64,000 nt of DNA from Zhengitettix transpicula (lineage: Eukaryota > Arthropoda > Insecta > Orthoptera > Tetrigidae). Below the pieces are notes generated by a model. That model ran no database searches and was not told the DNA's origin. It saw nothing but the letters and a program-made list of their open reading frames with translations. The stretch spans positions 21,766,001 to 21,830,000 of the forward strand of contig CM073593.1 of NCBI GenBank assembly GCA_037074705.1. The letters are read 5' to 3'. Numbering within the stretch: the first letter of the stretch is position 1; every line of letters starts with the position of its first letter. This document shows, in pieces, positions 1-12,229 of this stretch. The position numbers and the translations under genes are program-made.

Positions 1-2345
1 ACAAATAGACAGCCTTGAAAAAAAAAATCCGGAGAAAGCAGCAAAATTTGATATACGCGATCCGGACAAGGCGGCGAAATTGTGTAACACTTAGGGTGGA
101 AGTCCCTAAAAGCTAAACGGTATAAACCACGATTTCGTTACCTCTTTAAGGTATTTTTAGGTTGATAAGAAGTCTATGAGAAAGGCTTATATTGTATGGT
201 AGATGTAGTCTTGGCCTCAAAATATAATCTAGGGAGTAGAAAACTGTTCTAGGAGAAATAATTTGTTATTGTTAGTAATAAAATAGAAGGCGGAACAATT
301 TAAGAATCAAACAATATGACTACATTTTTTTAAAAAAAAACTATCGGGAAAGAATATTAATTAAAGGGAAGTGTTCTTTTGTTTATTTCAAGATATTTAT
401 TGGACTACATTTTAATTTAGAATCTATTTGGTATATAACTATTTATTATTATTTACCTTCCATGTTAAATCATCCTTGACTATTTTGAAAAAAAAACTGC
501 TTATTTTCCAGTCCAAATCAAAATTTCTTGTCTATTGCTATGAGTTACAAAGTATCAAATATTTTTTTTAAGGATTAATCGCAAAATCGACATCCGAGAT
601 GTTCAGTACATTAGTAAACACATCGAAAAAAGTAATTGTATGGATATAACGCTCATTTGAATTTTAATTCATTTAATATTACATTAATTTGAAATAAAAT
701 TAGAAGACAGAGGAATGAGCTTAAATTATTTTTATTTTCATAGTTTCCTTAAAAAAGTAAAACATCAGCCATTTACAAATTCAATAATTAAATTTTAAAA
801 TCCCAGGTTTAATGAGTCACTAAACAAATACTCTTCTACAATTTTCCCAAAAATAAATTGTAATATGTATGTATACAAATAAAGATAAGGTGAGAAACCG
901 CGGACAGGCGCAACATTGTGAAAAAAATTTAGACAGGGCATCTATTCAATAATTTTATTTAGCCTAATTCGTATAATATAATTCTGAAATTCTGGCTGTT
1001 AATCGTTATAACGTCACTCCTCACTTCGATAAATATTGGAATCGGAAGTAGGTACAGTCTAAGTTTAAAAATAATTGACTCCCTCATTTAATTACTCATT
1101 ATGACGTGGGTCCAAAAATTCATTTGGCCACAATTTTAGTTTAAAAGCTTTTATTTAATTTCGGACGATGTTCCTGATTAACACGGAGAATTCTCAAGTT
1201 CAGTCCTGGCCTGAGATCAATCTTCTATCCGGAATTCCGATACTTTAACCGATTCATTAGGACTTCTTTAACACGGAACAAAATACATAACTCGAAGGTT
1301 TGTTACCGCGGTTTATATTTTAGAAATATAGTTTTTATATTATAATAAAAATTGGATGACATATTTAATGTTTCTTAATTAGATTGATGAATTTAAATAT
1401 ACATTGTATACATTTCTTCATAAATCCAGAACATTGATGTTTAGAGATCATAAAATCAGTTATTGCTAATAGTGAAACCTTCTTCAGCTATTAATTAAAA
1501 TTGAATAAATACTTGGAAAATAGTGGAACTGGTGACTGATTAACACCGGGGTATAAGAAATTTAAAAATTTGGTATACAGAATTTTTATACATAATTTTC
1601 AAATATCTAATTATTCACTTTATTGAAGAGACTTCATTATATTCTTTGAAGATGAATATACCTATGCTAAAACATCGCTAATATTACCCGCAAGTTTGAG
1701 GTTCGAAAAATCAAAACCGTTGCAATAGATTTGGCTTGGTTGTCAAAAGAATGTTAACAAGTGAACGAGTATGTTTCAAAACAGCAAATCCATCTATCAT
1801 TATTTCTTGTCCAAACATTATTTTTAAATAAACAGGTAATAACTATTATCATTAAACAAATAAGTTTGTTGGGACTGATGTTTCGTGATAGAGTTCAGTC
1901 ACGATGAGTATAAACGCAACATAAAAATTTATTTGGATGTTAGGAGGGAATAGAAAAGAGAATGTCTGAGTGTCAGTCGTATTAAGTCAGACCTAATACA
2001 AACACAGGAGGGGTCGGAACCGCACAAAGCACAAACTGTGGTTGGAAGGGTAGGGGGGAGGGGATCAACTTATGGGAGATCCGTTTTCATGACACTCTGC
2101 GTTCCTGGAAATTCAAATTAAATGGTTAAGAATCTGTTGAAGACCTTTTTTTAACTATCTAAATGATTGTGTGAAAATTTCTTTCTTGATTGACTATCGA
2201 AAACAAATTAAGCCAACTTCTTGAAAATGAATCATTGGACTAGCGGACATTCTCGGATGATATATTTAATTTTCTGCAGTTGTCAGAATACTTTTAATTA
2301 ATTTTATTGGCAACACTAGCAGGCAAATATTTCTCTGGAAAATAT
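1..2345. other. AT-rich noncoding DNA, no gene seen
   Basis: No convincing reading frame and no recognised repeat. The block has many short A and T runs. The one notable patch is a G-rich stretch near 2045-2062, inside a slightly GC-richer segment at 1980-2100. I read it as intronic or intergenic DNA far upstream of the SoxD exons. Confidence 0.6.
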
Positions 2346-2444
2346 CCAATTTTACAGTCACAATTCAATTATTTCCTGGTTTGATTTTTGTAACAGTAAT
2401 AACTTTTAAAATTGTAAATAATTTAATTATGACTGTAAAAGTGG
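2346..2444. repeat. short imperfect inverted repeat
   Basis: Arms at about 2346-2374 and 2416-2444 are reverse complements with a few mismatches; both contain the block TTTTACAGTCA or its complement. The spacer is about 40 bp. It is probably a remnant of a foldback element, with no coding content. Confidence 0.5.
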
Positions 2445-4137
2445 TTACTCTACAGAAAATAAATATGAAACTTTAAATTCAGTTATTTTCTTTAAATAAA
2501 AGCGGGTTTATTTTTATTTAGTGTGAAACCCGAACATATTACAAAAAAAAAATCCGATTTAATTTGTCTTGACGATAATTTTCTGAAGTTTTCCTTGAAG
2601 TTTATTTAACATGTTACGCCTGTTTCGTATCAACCGTATAGCTTACAAATTTTATCTTGCAAGCCAGTCTCAAATTTACATATTTCTCGTAAATTGAGAT
2701 ACAAAAGTCCACTCCCGTTTCTGTGACATTTATCGGCTTTCGGGTGACCCGGGGCGACTTTAACGATTTCGTTTTCTAGACTGACCAATTCATTAAATCT
2801 ACAAATGCATTGGTCTGGGTAACATTTTGTTTGTTTTTGAGTACATAATGAATTTACAATACTTTTAAACAACTGTTGGACTGATGTAGTAATATTTGTA
2901 ATTGCAATTTCTCAGACGATGCGTAGGCGCCGCTGTAGTGGACTGTCAAATTAATCGGAAGGTTAAAATTGGATCCCACGTACTTCAAATGACTGCTTCA
3001 AGGATGTGAACATAAACGTATTTCCCGGGTTATATTTTTTTAAACGCAATTGATCGTAATAAACAACGAAACAGGTTTTTCAACATGATATAACCCTTTT
3101 TTAATTTGGCGTTTATTTAAAGAGCTAAACACATTGATTCTTTCCGCCCCTTCCAATTATAAAGTTTTGCGAATGTCATGTATAATTTGAAATATAATGC
3201 CAAAGGCTATCTCACATTTAAACATAAATTGAGGCAATCAAAAACGCAGCGACCGTATTGTATACATCATAATGCGCAAATTGCATGCATTTCCAATCAC
3301 ACACTGGGCGCAATATAGTAATTATAATTCTCGGCTATAATATATTTTCCATTAAAACTGGGCTGTGAATAATGTATGTTTTTATTGCTAGCGTGCGGTG
3401 GGGGCGGATGGGGGAAGCGAAGAATAGAGATGAGGCCGCACACAAATTGACTGGCTCTGTGCTGTATCTGCTAAAAAGCTGTAATGGCATATTATCGCTG
3501 GAAACGTGAACGCGACCACTTTTTGTGGACTCAATTATATTCCGCTGTGGTTGCAGGGAGGAGGCACCAATTATACAGAGGTCTGTTCGAACTCCACAAG
3601 TACAAGGGATGTGATATCCATTACGTTGCTATGCGGCAAAATAAGCCTCTGAACCATCCCATTAAAAATGGCAAACAAAAAAAGGAAAATTGTTTCTTTA
3701 TTTTAAACAGTTGAGAAATTCCGCATAACTGCATAATGCAAATTAATTTAACATTGAATTGTCTGCGTTTAAAGAAGAATTTATAGAATAATAATTATGA
3801 AATATGTTTGGCAATAAATCGGTCAATATATCAGAAACATTTCAATATATAATAAAATAATTTTTTATAAAAAAAACTCACGTTTCCATCCTTTTCTTGT
3901 AACTTCCTTAAGTACACAAGAATAAAAAAAATTGGTAGCCTATGGAAGAATTCTACAAGCAGCCTACAGACCCAATTAAATTTCTGTTAATTGTTTTTCG
4001 ACTTTTATAAATTAGATTGTTTATTGAAATTACAGGAAATATGCCTGTAGAATTCTACAAAAAATTACTTATTAATGATGATATTTATCTGACGTCATTG
4101 TATAATTACAAATGAATGAATACAACCATTTTTTTCA
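2445..4137. other. noncoding DNA with two GC-richer patches
   Basis: Mostly AT-rich. Two patches stand out: 2700-2960 (on the minus strand an 80-codon frame that matches nothing I know) and 3385-3620 (a run of purine-rich and GC-rich sequence starting with GGTGGGGGCGG). I see no splice-bounded exon in either. They could be regulatory or remnants of old repeats. Confidence 0.4.
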
Positions 4138-4692
4138 CACGTAATTTAGTAACAAAAAAGTTCACAGCGTTTCGTCCTCATCGTGTTTATTATGGTGTAA
4201 ATTATAAAATTTATCTATCCTTTAATACCAGAAATAATAAAGTTTGATGGTCATTAAGTCAGAAATAAAATAAATGAAAGTATTAGACAATTAATAAGAA
4301 ACACTAATTTTTTGGGAAAAAAATATTCAAAGACATTTCATCCTTGAATTAGGACCTCTTCAGTTTATAGGAAATTTCAATCAAGAACATATTTAATTTT
4401 CCCAATAAAACGTTGAAGCACTCAAATCTCATTACTATTTAAAATGTAATGTTTTCTTATTAATTGTCTATTAATTACATTAATTTTATTTCTGATTTAA
4501 TAGCCATCAGAATGAAAAATTGTTTTTTAGTTATGGTGTAGATAATTTCCGTATTTATTAACCAAAATGGATGTAATGTAATAAATTTGAATAATATTGG
4601 CAGTTTATATAATTATCTACTACATGACGTCCTAGCTAGATTGAGGGCGAAACGTGAATTTTAAGGATTTTTTTGTTATTAAATTACATCTG
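4138..4692. mobile_element. outer foldback element, host of a nested foldback
   Basis: The left arm (about 4138-4182) and right arm (about 4640-4692) are inverted copies: both carry a GAAACG end followed by a T-rich run and the block ACTAAATTAC or TTAAATTACA. The right arm preserves GACGTCCT, a spacer, then GAGGGCGAAACG. This is the hairpin-plus-GAAACG layout seen in the other foldbacks here. A second foldback (4242-4512) sits inside it, so this element is the older one. No protein is encoded. Confidence 0.6.
4242..4512. mobile_element. inner foldback element with hammerhead-like core
   Basis: Arms at about 4242-4310 and 4445-4512 are reverse complements; each contains the block AGACAATTAATAAGAAA or its complement and ends near TGATGGTCATTAAGTCAGAA. 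The interior carries on the minus strand (4334-4364) CTGAAGA, one G, GTCCT, a loop, AGGAT, then GAAATG. The same family recurs at 40650-40925. It is inserted within the 4138-4692 element. Confidence 0.65.
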
Positions 4693-6298
4693 GCAAATTT
4701 TGCTGAAATGTATTCAGCGATTAAGAAAATATTTAGTTATATTTGTAATTTTTCTGCGATTGCGCCATAGTTAACGCAAAATGAAAGGGTTGTTCAAATG
4801 GATCCTGAATTTCCGAGTAGAGAACGCCATATTATTTACGCATAAAAGCTCATAATTCGTAATAATTTTCCTCCAGTTTTATTAAAAGCATTACGAAGAG
4901 GGCATTATGAAAAATAGAGTAATAATAATACAGATACAATACAGAAATTAACAGAATGAATATTTTAAACGATTTTTTTCTTAATATTACAATATAAATG
5001 TTTTTAAACATAATTTTAGAATTTATAAAATATTTTTAAAGCCCCTAACAAATTTCATGTTGTACGTTTGGAAATAAAATTAGCACAAAATTAACGATTT
5101 ATAACTTTGTATGAGCTCCCTTGAAAATTGAGATTAACTACGTCAATCAAAATATATAAAGGCAACGTGTTTCATTACGGTATAACGGTCTTTAAAAAAT
5201 AAACCCTTGGTCTATAAATTTTGCGACAGATTAACAAAATTTATCAGTGAAACATGTAAATGTATTTGGAGCATCTGTAAATATCGTAATAGATTTATAT
5301 ATTCAAAACTACTTCCGAAAGCAACCTAGATAAAATAGCTCTAATTTTGAAGTGTAAATAAAATTAGTATTTCACTGAAAAACTTTTTTACCCCGCACGA
5401 AAGTAAAAAAAGGGGAATTTTACGATTTATCAAACGTTATCAATGGCGGAATAAATTGTACGTCAGTTATTTATTAATAACTGAAATGAAAAACCGCTGG
5501 ACAATAAATACACTTGCCATTTTCGATAAAAATTAAATGAATTCGAAAAACTGGCATTTCAATTCTAATTATTCAAGTAAATTTCTGGTTAATTTCCTAA
5601 TTGCCATCATTACATTTATAATTGTGACTTACGATTACTGCTGCAGCGGAAGGTCAGTACGGAACGCCCCTCATGCGTCGTAGAAACCACAACTGAATCA
5701 GAAAACAAAGGAGTTTGAAAAATGCATTGTTAAAAGACAATGTAATAGAACAATAGCAACACCAGCATAACGTACTTTTATGAGAATCGATATCGTTAAC
5801 GAATAGTAATCAACATGTAAACTATTAAGTAATATTGTACTGTTGTAGGTAGTTGAGTAGTATGTAGGAATAAAAGCTTTGAACAATCTTCAATAATATT
5901 TTTATTTATTCAATTTGATAGCTTTCGACTACATTACATAAACATTATTTAAATATGATTTAACAAAAAATCGAAAGCCATCAAACTAAACAAATAAAAA
6001 GTATATTGGAGACTGAGCACAATTTTTATTCCCAGATGCATGGATACTATTTTACAATTGATTTTACTGTTGTTAACGATTAATGAAAAGGATTTGAACA
6101 CAAACAAAGCGTAGTTAAGTACAAAAATTGATGGTATTTTTTCTTTCAAAAATATAAATAACTTATTATTTAGGTTATTCTTCAAATATTAATATTTAAA
6201 GCTTCAATTTCTATATTTCCACAATTGAGAATATTAACAACAGACGTAGAAGCCAACCCATCCATTTTAACATTTTAATGGTGAAAAAAGACATACAT
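4693..6298. other. AT-rich noncoding DNA
   Basis: No coding region is supported; the small frames at 5698-5886 and 5949-6185 (minus) are low-complexity and unlike known proteins. A small hairpin at 5901-5998 is listed separately. A GC-richer spot lies at 5640-5690. Confidence 0.5.
5901..5998. repeat. 28-bp-arm hairpin
   Basis: Arms 5901-5928 and 5971-5998 are inverted copies with a few mismatches, meeting at TCGAAAGC. The spacer of about 42 bp is AT-rich. The AT-rich flanks resemble the ends of the foldback family A found at 6299 and 25873, so it may be a shrunken relative. Confidence 0.5.
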
Positions 6299-6532
6299 TT
6301 GTAATATTATAAATACATGACCTTCAGTCAGAAAATTGTTTATTAACAAAAGATTAAATATATGGATGATTCGTTCTTGCCACGAAATTTTTTGCCTTGA
6401 TTTATATAAAAAACAAATAAACCCGAAGAGGTCCTAAATCAAGAACGAAACGTCGATATATTTAACTTTTTTATTATTATTAAACATATTTTCTGACTCA
6501 TGGCCGTTTATTTGCTTATTTATAATATTCTA
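6299..6532. mobile_element. foldback element, family A
   Basis: The left arm (about 6299-6400) and right arm (about 6405-6532) are inverted copies that end in a GGCC(A/G)TTTATTT-type tail on the outside. The right arm on the + strand contains CCGAAGA (6423-6429), one G, stem GTCCT (6431-6435), loop AAATCA, AGAAC (6442-6446) and GAAAC (6447-6451). The tail ATATATTTAA is shared with the copies at 25873-26150 and 36565-36822. It has no coding capacity. Confidence 0.7.
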
Positions 6533-7645
6533 ACATTTATTCAAACTTATTTTTATAATATTAAATAAGGTTTGGAACGTATAAATTGAAAAGCGCTGAA
6601 GTCAAATTTGTCAGAATATTCAACATCATTGAAGAAACTTTAGATCATAATATTTATCATTTAGGACTCTTGTTTTAACAACTATTGTTTACCTGATTAA
6701 GTCCCAAAATAGGGATAAAATATACGTGTTATTTTATTTTACAAATTATATTAATTGCGTTGTCAATTATCAAACCTTTTCCGATCATTATATTTATTTA
6801 TTAAGAATATTATTTGTAAATTAGAAATGTGTAGTGTACACGTATAAAAGTCCACTTTGTATCAGTAATTGATTTTCCGTTTGAAAAAATAGTAGAAAGC
6901 TTCCGATTAAATTAACCAAAGTTTTTGCGACTGCATGTGGCCCTTATTCAATCCTAATCAGTTTAAAAATATTTCAAAATGAATATTAGCGAAGGTTTCA
7001 TTTTTATCGGCTCGCATTACTTTTTTTTTTGTCGAAGTTCTTCAATGAAGAATCTTAAATGCTACATGCACTGATTCTAATATTTTGATAGCTCAAAAAA
7101 CAGTTATTGAATTGTTTTGATAGCTCAGAGCAACAGAACTCGCCGTGATATTCAGCGCGGTTAACGAATCTCTCAAACATTCCGCTCCATATTTCATTGT
7201 CGGCCAAGAAGCTCTTCAAGTGGGGGATACTCTCGAGTGCTTTCTCATTGTTTATAATAAACATAAAAATGTGCTCTCGGGATACGCACAAAGCTTTTGT
7301 CCTAATTTTAGCCCTGGAGCGATAAGCTAAGAGCTTGGCTGACGTCAACGGAGACCAAGAGTCGGGCGCCTGTGTGTCAGGTGCATGGACCATGGTCCGA
7401 AAGTAAATATTTACAAATAGACTGTTGCAGAATGGACTAAAATAAATTATAATAGGTTAGACGTAATTTCTCACGACTGTAAATACGTCACGTATCTGTC
7501 GTAATTTTATTTTACTTTTACTTTTATTACAGGAATTCATTATCATTATAGATTTTAATTAAACGAAACCTAAAACATCACTATATATATATATATATAT
7601 TATAGTTGATACAAAATCCGGAAAAGATATTATTATTATTTAATG
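6533..7645. other. noncoding DNA with one unexplained open frame
   Basis: Mostly AT-rich. At 7055-7393 a 112-codon minus-strand frame runs through a slightly GC-richer patch. I do not recognise the translated protein, it has no obvious domain, and an overlapping plus-strand frame exists. I do not call it a gene. Confidence 0.4.
7582..7603. repeat. (TA)n microsatellite
   Basis: About 11 TA repeats in a row just before the large palindrome at 7646-8161. Confidence 0.9.
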
Positions 7646-8161
7646 ATAATTTACCATGATCCTTCTCATTAAATAAAATAAAATTCGTTGTAGAAATTGT
7701 GGCCTCAGGCCATTTTCAACTGTAACATCGTTAACATACACAATGTGATAAAGAACCAAAAACCGACTACTATTGTCATTCGGGACGTACAAGTATGTTT
7801 ACAATAAAACCATACAATAACCTTGTGTCGACCCATAAAACGAGCATTTAGAATTAAACAAGATTAAATCATCTTAATTTAATTAAAATAAGTAGATAAT
7901 TCCATAAGTAAATTCAGACTATTTAATCTTGTTTTATTTTAAATAATTATTTTATGAGTTGACAGAAGGTTCTTGTGTGGTTTTCTGGTAAACATACAGG
8001 TAACGTCCGGAGTGACTATAACAATTGGTTTTCGGTTCTTTGTCACATTGTGTATAAAAATTCCAGTGAAATGATAATTTTGTTACAGTTAAAAACGGAT
8101 TGAGGCCGAAATCTTCTAAAATAAATTTTATTTTACTTAATTGAAAGGATCATACATTATA
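7646..8161. mobile_element. near-complete palindrome of about 515 bp
   Basis: The two halves (about 7646-7895 and 7905-8161) align as reverse complements over about 250 bp with scattered mismatches and almost no spacer. Matching blocks include ACACAATGTGA(T/C)AAAGAACC, AACAAGATTAAAT and ATAAAATAAAATT. Near each outer end lies GAGGCC or its complement followed, on the right arm, by GAAAT, echoing the GGCC-GAAA motif of family D. No protein is encoded. I read it as two head-to-head copies of a short mobile unit or a long foldback element. Confidence 0.75.
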
Positions 8162-8364
8162 GGCTAAATTCACGAAAATGTACTATCGATTTATGCGACT
8201 TTACCCATCGAATAAAATGTTTATGCTAAGTTGTGACCGTCTGTTGGTTACATTTATTGACCAAAATCTTGACGAAATGTTAACAAAAACTGGATGCACT
8301 TCTTAATAATAATGCAATATTAAAATATTTAATTTAACGTCTGTTTTGAATTAATAAAAACAAG

Positions 8365-8592
8365 TTAGGACATTATACAGATACTTTATTTTATTTTTTA
8401 AATTAATGACGACGTTTCGACAAGCTATTAAATTTACACAGTTTAGAAAGGGGATCCGAGGCAGACTAGCTTTTTCGTTTAATTGTATTAATTTGGTCAA
8501 TACCTGAAAAAGATACAAAAAAGTATCGAAATGTCGTCGTAACAAAAAATAAAATTTAAAATTGGAAAAAGTGTCTGTATAAGGTCATAATT
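8365..8592. mobile_element. foldback element with hammerhead-like core
   Basis: Arms at about 8365-8422 and 8525-8592 are inverted copies (outer block AAGTGTCTGTATAAGGTCAT on the right). The right arm carries CTGAAAA (8504-8510), one A, GATAC (8512-8516), a six-A loop, GTATC (8523-8527) and GAAAT (8528-8532). Its outer ends match the element at 43487-43818, so the two belong to one family. It lies about 200 bp after the 7646-8161 palindrome. Confidence 0.7.
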
Positions 8593-8649
8593 TTTTTTTA
8601 CAAGTAATAAGATTCCAGAAAATTATTGCATAGTAATAAATCTAAAATC

Positions 8650-9150
8650 ACCGAGGGGTTCTGAAATTCTCTCCCGGTTGGTTAAATTCGTTTTTGGCTT
8701 TTCAAGATTTCTCCATAACTTTTAGGCAAATGTCTGGGGCAGAGTCCTGTGAAGCTTAAGAGGATTCATTCCAAAATGTCCAAAGAGAACAGTCTTCCAG
8801 GCGTACTCTACAGTTTACAATGAATCTAGATGTTGTGCAATACGAAAGAAATAAAATACTTGCAAATGAAGTTGACTGATCATTTTTCTTACAGCAACAA
8901 TTTGTGTTGTAGAAGAACTTAAATCATTAAGTGGACAGGAATGGTAAAGAATGAAGAGATTCTAAGGAGCATACATGAGAATGGATCTTAACTGCAGTTA
9001 TAAAAGAATGTCAAACTGAATTGCACACATCCTAAAGAGAAACAGTTTAACTACACCAGGTCGTGGAAGAAGAGTGCAGCCGCTAGGCGACTTGAATCGA
9101 GAAAGACGAAGGAAGATGTTGGCTGATGAAGGAAGAATCTGAGGACCTAC
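8650..9150 (+). mobile_element. decayed non-LTR retrotransposon tail (pol C-terminus)
   Basis: Translating 8930-9150 with frame changes gives, in order, WTGMVKNEEILRSI, an isoleucine/lysine-rich stretch broken by stops, then a basic GRGRR segment and RERRRKML. This matches the end of LINE reverse-transcriptase proteins (a V-x-NEEVL motif, then RxRGRxR and LLD). Several stops and frameshifts show it is dead. Upstream at 8690-8750 lies ACTTTTAGGCAAATG, a motif shared with the retroelement tail at 38273. The clade is uncertain. Confidence 0.5.
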
Positions 9151-10186
9151 CAGTAGGCAATAATCACTCTTCGAATTGCATTGATACGATTTTCATATGT
9201 CGGATTCTGGAGCTCCGTAGAAAGTATATGTGAGGGGAAGATTAAATTATTATTTTGATATCCTTCGAAAGATATTCAATTAATATTTAAGAGCAAACGG
9301 AAGCTAATTAATTAGAGTAAGTTTGATTTTATTAAAAAGTGTTATCCGGTGAATGTTGTGTTAGGATATTCAACTGTGAATTTCGAGTTTACTTCCTCAT
9401 TTGTCACGCTGTATCTTGTTAATTGAAGCAATGTGTTTCGAGCTTGGAGGAATCAAAGTGAGGCGTTTAATTCTTGCTTTGATAATTTCTGACGGATATC
9501 AGTAAAGTAAGAAGTGCAAACGCGATTAAAGTCGTCCAGAGTTTCATTGCTTTCCAAGAGAATCTTATTCAATTTTCAATTAAGCAACAGCGGCTATTTG
9601 AGGAAGGGATTGGATAGATAAATAACATCCTTGGGAGGAAATTAGCCGTGTGTTAGAAATGAGATAAGTTGGGAGGCAAAGGTGCGCCCGGCCGTACGTG
9701 TGTGCGTGTGATCTAAGCAACGAGCAAACATTGACACAAACTGCGTTGTGAACTTTGAATCGCAAATTAGCAATTTGAGCCGAGTGAGATAGGAAGGCTG
9801 TATTTACCCCGGGGCGATTGAAGATGCTGATGTAATTAGCGCTGCTGACTCCCGGCATGGACCTTGGCTCCTTCCTCAGACATTGTCAGTTGTGTCTTGA
9901 TTCACATCCCCGGGACAGTCTTTCAATGAAATAGAATTTTGGAAATTAACGTTTACATATGAACGGGTAACACTGCGAGATTGGGAATCTTTTGTGTAAC
10001 GGAAGTGTCATCAACGGGCATGCACCAATCAGAAACCGCCAGGCCGACGTGCAGTTTTAAAGATTCGCCCCTATTAAATCACTTTAACAATGACAGTATA
10101 GAGCAACGAAGAATTAATCACATCTTATTATAATTAGTAGACCGAATAATTGACAATGATGTATATATTTTGACTATTGAAGGTAA
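9151..10186. promoter_or_regulatory. noncoding DNA with a CpG-richer island (about 9585-9910)
   Basis: The island stands out from its AT-rich surroundings. It contains homeodomain-like AATTAG cores (CAAATTAGCAATTTG near 9762), a CpG-rich patch near 9685-9700 and no frame that looks coding. A cis-regulatory element of the downstream SoxD gene or a neighbour is possible; this is inference from composition only. Confidence 0.3.
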
Positions 10187-10722
10187 ATTATAAATAAACA
10201 ACAGTCTTTTGAAGTCAGAAGTCATAAAAATATATTTAATAGAAATCATACTACGATTCGTCCGTCGCTAATTTGCGACCTCTTCAGGTAAAACGTTTTA
10301 TACTACAAAACCAAACAAATACAATGATTAAAATAAATTTGTTGAAAGATTATAGTCAGGGTCGTTCACCGCTGACTGACGTGTCTGAAATGCACAATTT
10401 AAACTAGAACGACCAGTAAAAACTCAGTTACATTGTTGAGTGTTGTTTATGTAATGTAACTGAGTTTTTTTTACTGGTCGTTCTCGTTTAAATTTTGCGT
10501 TTTGGCCACAGCAACCTGACTATCAAAATTTGTAAGACCACCAAAATTTATATAATTTTATATCTTCCATAAAAATTTATTTTAATTAATGTATTTGTTT
10601 GATTTTATGTAAATCGTCTTACCTGAAGACATCGCATATTAGCGAAGAAACGTAGTGTAATTTCTATTAAATATATTTCTCTGACTTTTAACGTCAATAG
10701 GCTGTTGTTTATTTATAATGAA
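10187..10722. mobile_element. 536-bp foldback element with two hammerhead-like cores
   Basis: The whole element is one long imperfect palindrome. The outer arms (10187-10300 and 10610-10722) share ATTTATAAT ends and the block ATTAAATATATTT. The left arm on the minus strand holds CTGAAGA (10281-10287), one G, GTCGC, a loop and GCGAC. The right arm on the + strand holds CTGAAGA (10623-10629), one C, ATCGC, ATATTA, GCGA and AGAAACG. Inner arms around CAAACAAATACA continue the pairing to a strong central hairpin. No protein is encoded. Confidence 0.75.
10396..10494. repeat. central hairpin of the 10187-10722 element
   Basis: Left arm 10396-10434 and right arm 10453-10494 are nearly perfect reverse complements, sharing ACGACCAGTAAAA and ACTCAGTTACATT, around a loop of about 18 bases. 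It is better conserved than the outer arms of the same element. Confidence 0.85.
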
Positions 10723-12229
10723 TAATTCACAATTATTAAAATTAGAAAAAAATACTATTGAATAAATTATAGCTGTGTAATACGACTTGTTGACCCACGC
10801 CTCTGCGCACATAAAAATAATTTATTTTTCAACGGCCTAATGAAGTTAAACAAGATCGGATGTAAATTTTGTGCACATATTTTCTTTATTGAAAGTCAAT
10901 TTTATATACAACAGAGTATTTTTCTTCTTTTCTGCGCTCTTTAGAGATATAAGTCAACAATGTAGTCAAATGTAGAAGTTTAGTTTCGAAAATCGTTAGA
11001 TGAAGGCACATGTACAAGATGGAATGATATTATATTATTTAATTATGACCTCTTTTCTTTTTATTAAAATTGAAGTGTTTTACGGTAATTTAAAACTGTT
11101 CAAAATAATTTAAAACATAAGTCGCAAGCTGTCTACCTAAATTTATATATAAATTGGAGACTGTATAAAAGGTTTTTTATTATTAATAAATATTATAATC
11201 CAATTCTTATGAAACTTTTATCTGATGAAGACAGCATAACTAGTCGATAAATTGTTGCCTACAAAATGTACTATTAATCAGTAAAATAATTACACGTAGT
11301 TGTGAAATTTACACACATGTTCATTTAAATTAATTGTTGAGATTCTGTTAAAATTATGAATGATTAAATTTTGACTTTGTCACCCACACCGTTCTTCTTC
11401 GAATTCAGCTGTGTTAATATCCTTAGCGACAGCGGGGCCCGGAAGCGGGTGTGAACCCTTCTTGTAGACGGCAGGTTATGTCTGGAGTGCATCCCTTCAA
11501 ACCCTGTCGCACGTGCTACTCGCCGCCTTTATGAAGGGTCCACACCCTAACTTAGGGCTGCTGCGGTTTCTAGCCATCAAAACATTCGTCTGCCTTTAAT
11601 CACTCTGATCTTCACTCTACGGAAACTGAATTCTCTCTCAAGTTTACCTCTTATTTTGCAATTGATCCCAAATTTGCTGTGACATTCGTCTCACTATTTT
11701 TCGTGTCAGAAAACAGTTTACATACACCAATAAATAATTTATATCCAACCAATGTCTTTTCTTCGATGCAATTATATAGTGAGTTTATCAATAAACCCTT
11801 CGGAACTTAAAATGGTCACGTTGGCAACATTTGCTTGAAACGTTGGCGTTCAACTGTAACAGCCGTGCTCCTCACTGCTTGGCAAATCCTCACGATGTGA
11901 TATTATTAAAATACGTGTTCGGCGTGACTGACATTTCGTGCATTGTGGCCAAAAGTGAAAAAATATTGACATCAACAATCTTTTGTTTTACCAACGAGTC
12001 GGCGCCACACGTCATACAGCGCGCACGTCTATCACATTGTGGCACGAAGGTGTTTTGTGAACTAGTCGCCAAGATCGTGTCCCCTCAGCCCTTTTCGTCT
12101 TCTTTGTGCGGTTGTGTGAAATTGCTCGTTTACGGGAAATAAGTCGCGAGCGATACGTCACCTTCAACAGAACAGCACACGCACCATTACGAATTTACTA
12201 CGCGGTATGTGTAGTAGCCTCCATATCGG
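10723..12229. other. AT-rich DNA with a GC-richer repeat-like patch (11400-11610)
   Basis: AT-rich outside 11400-11610. That patch has gene-like base composition (cgggtgtgaaccc, cctgtcgcacgtg) but no open frame. It resembles the 3' regions of dispersed insect retroelements in texture, though I cannot name a family. Frames at 11831-12142 (both strands) overlap one another and are not convincing. Confidence 0.35.

Noticed and set aside
7055..7393. 112-codon minus-strand open frame
   Set aside because: No recognisable protein family; an overlapping plus-strand frame exists in the same patch.
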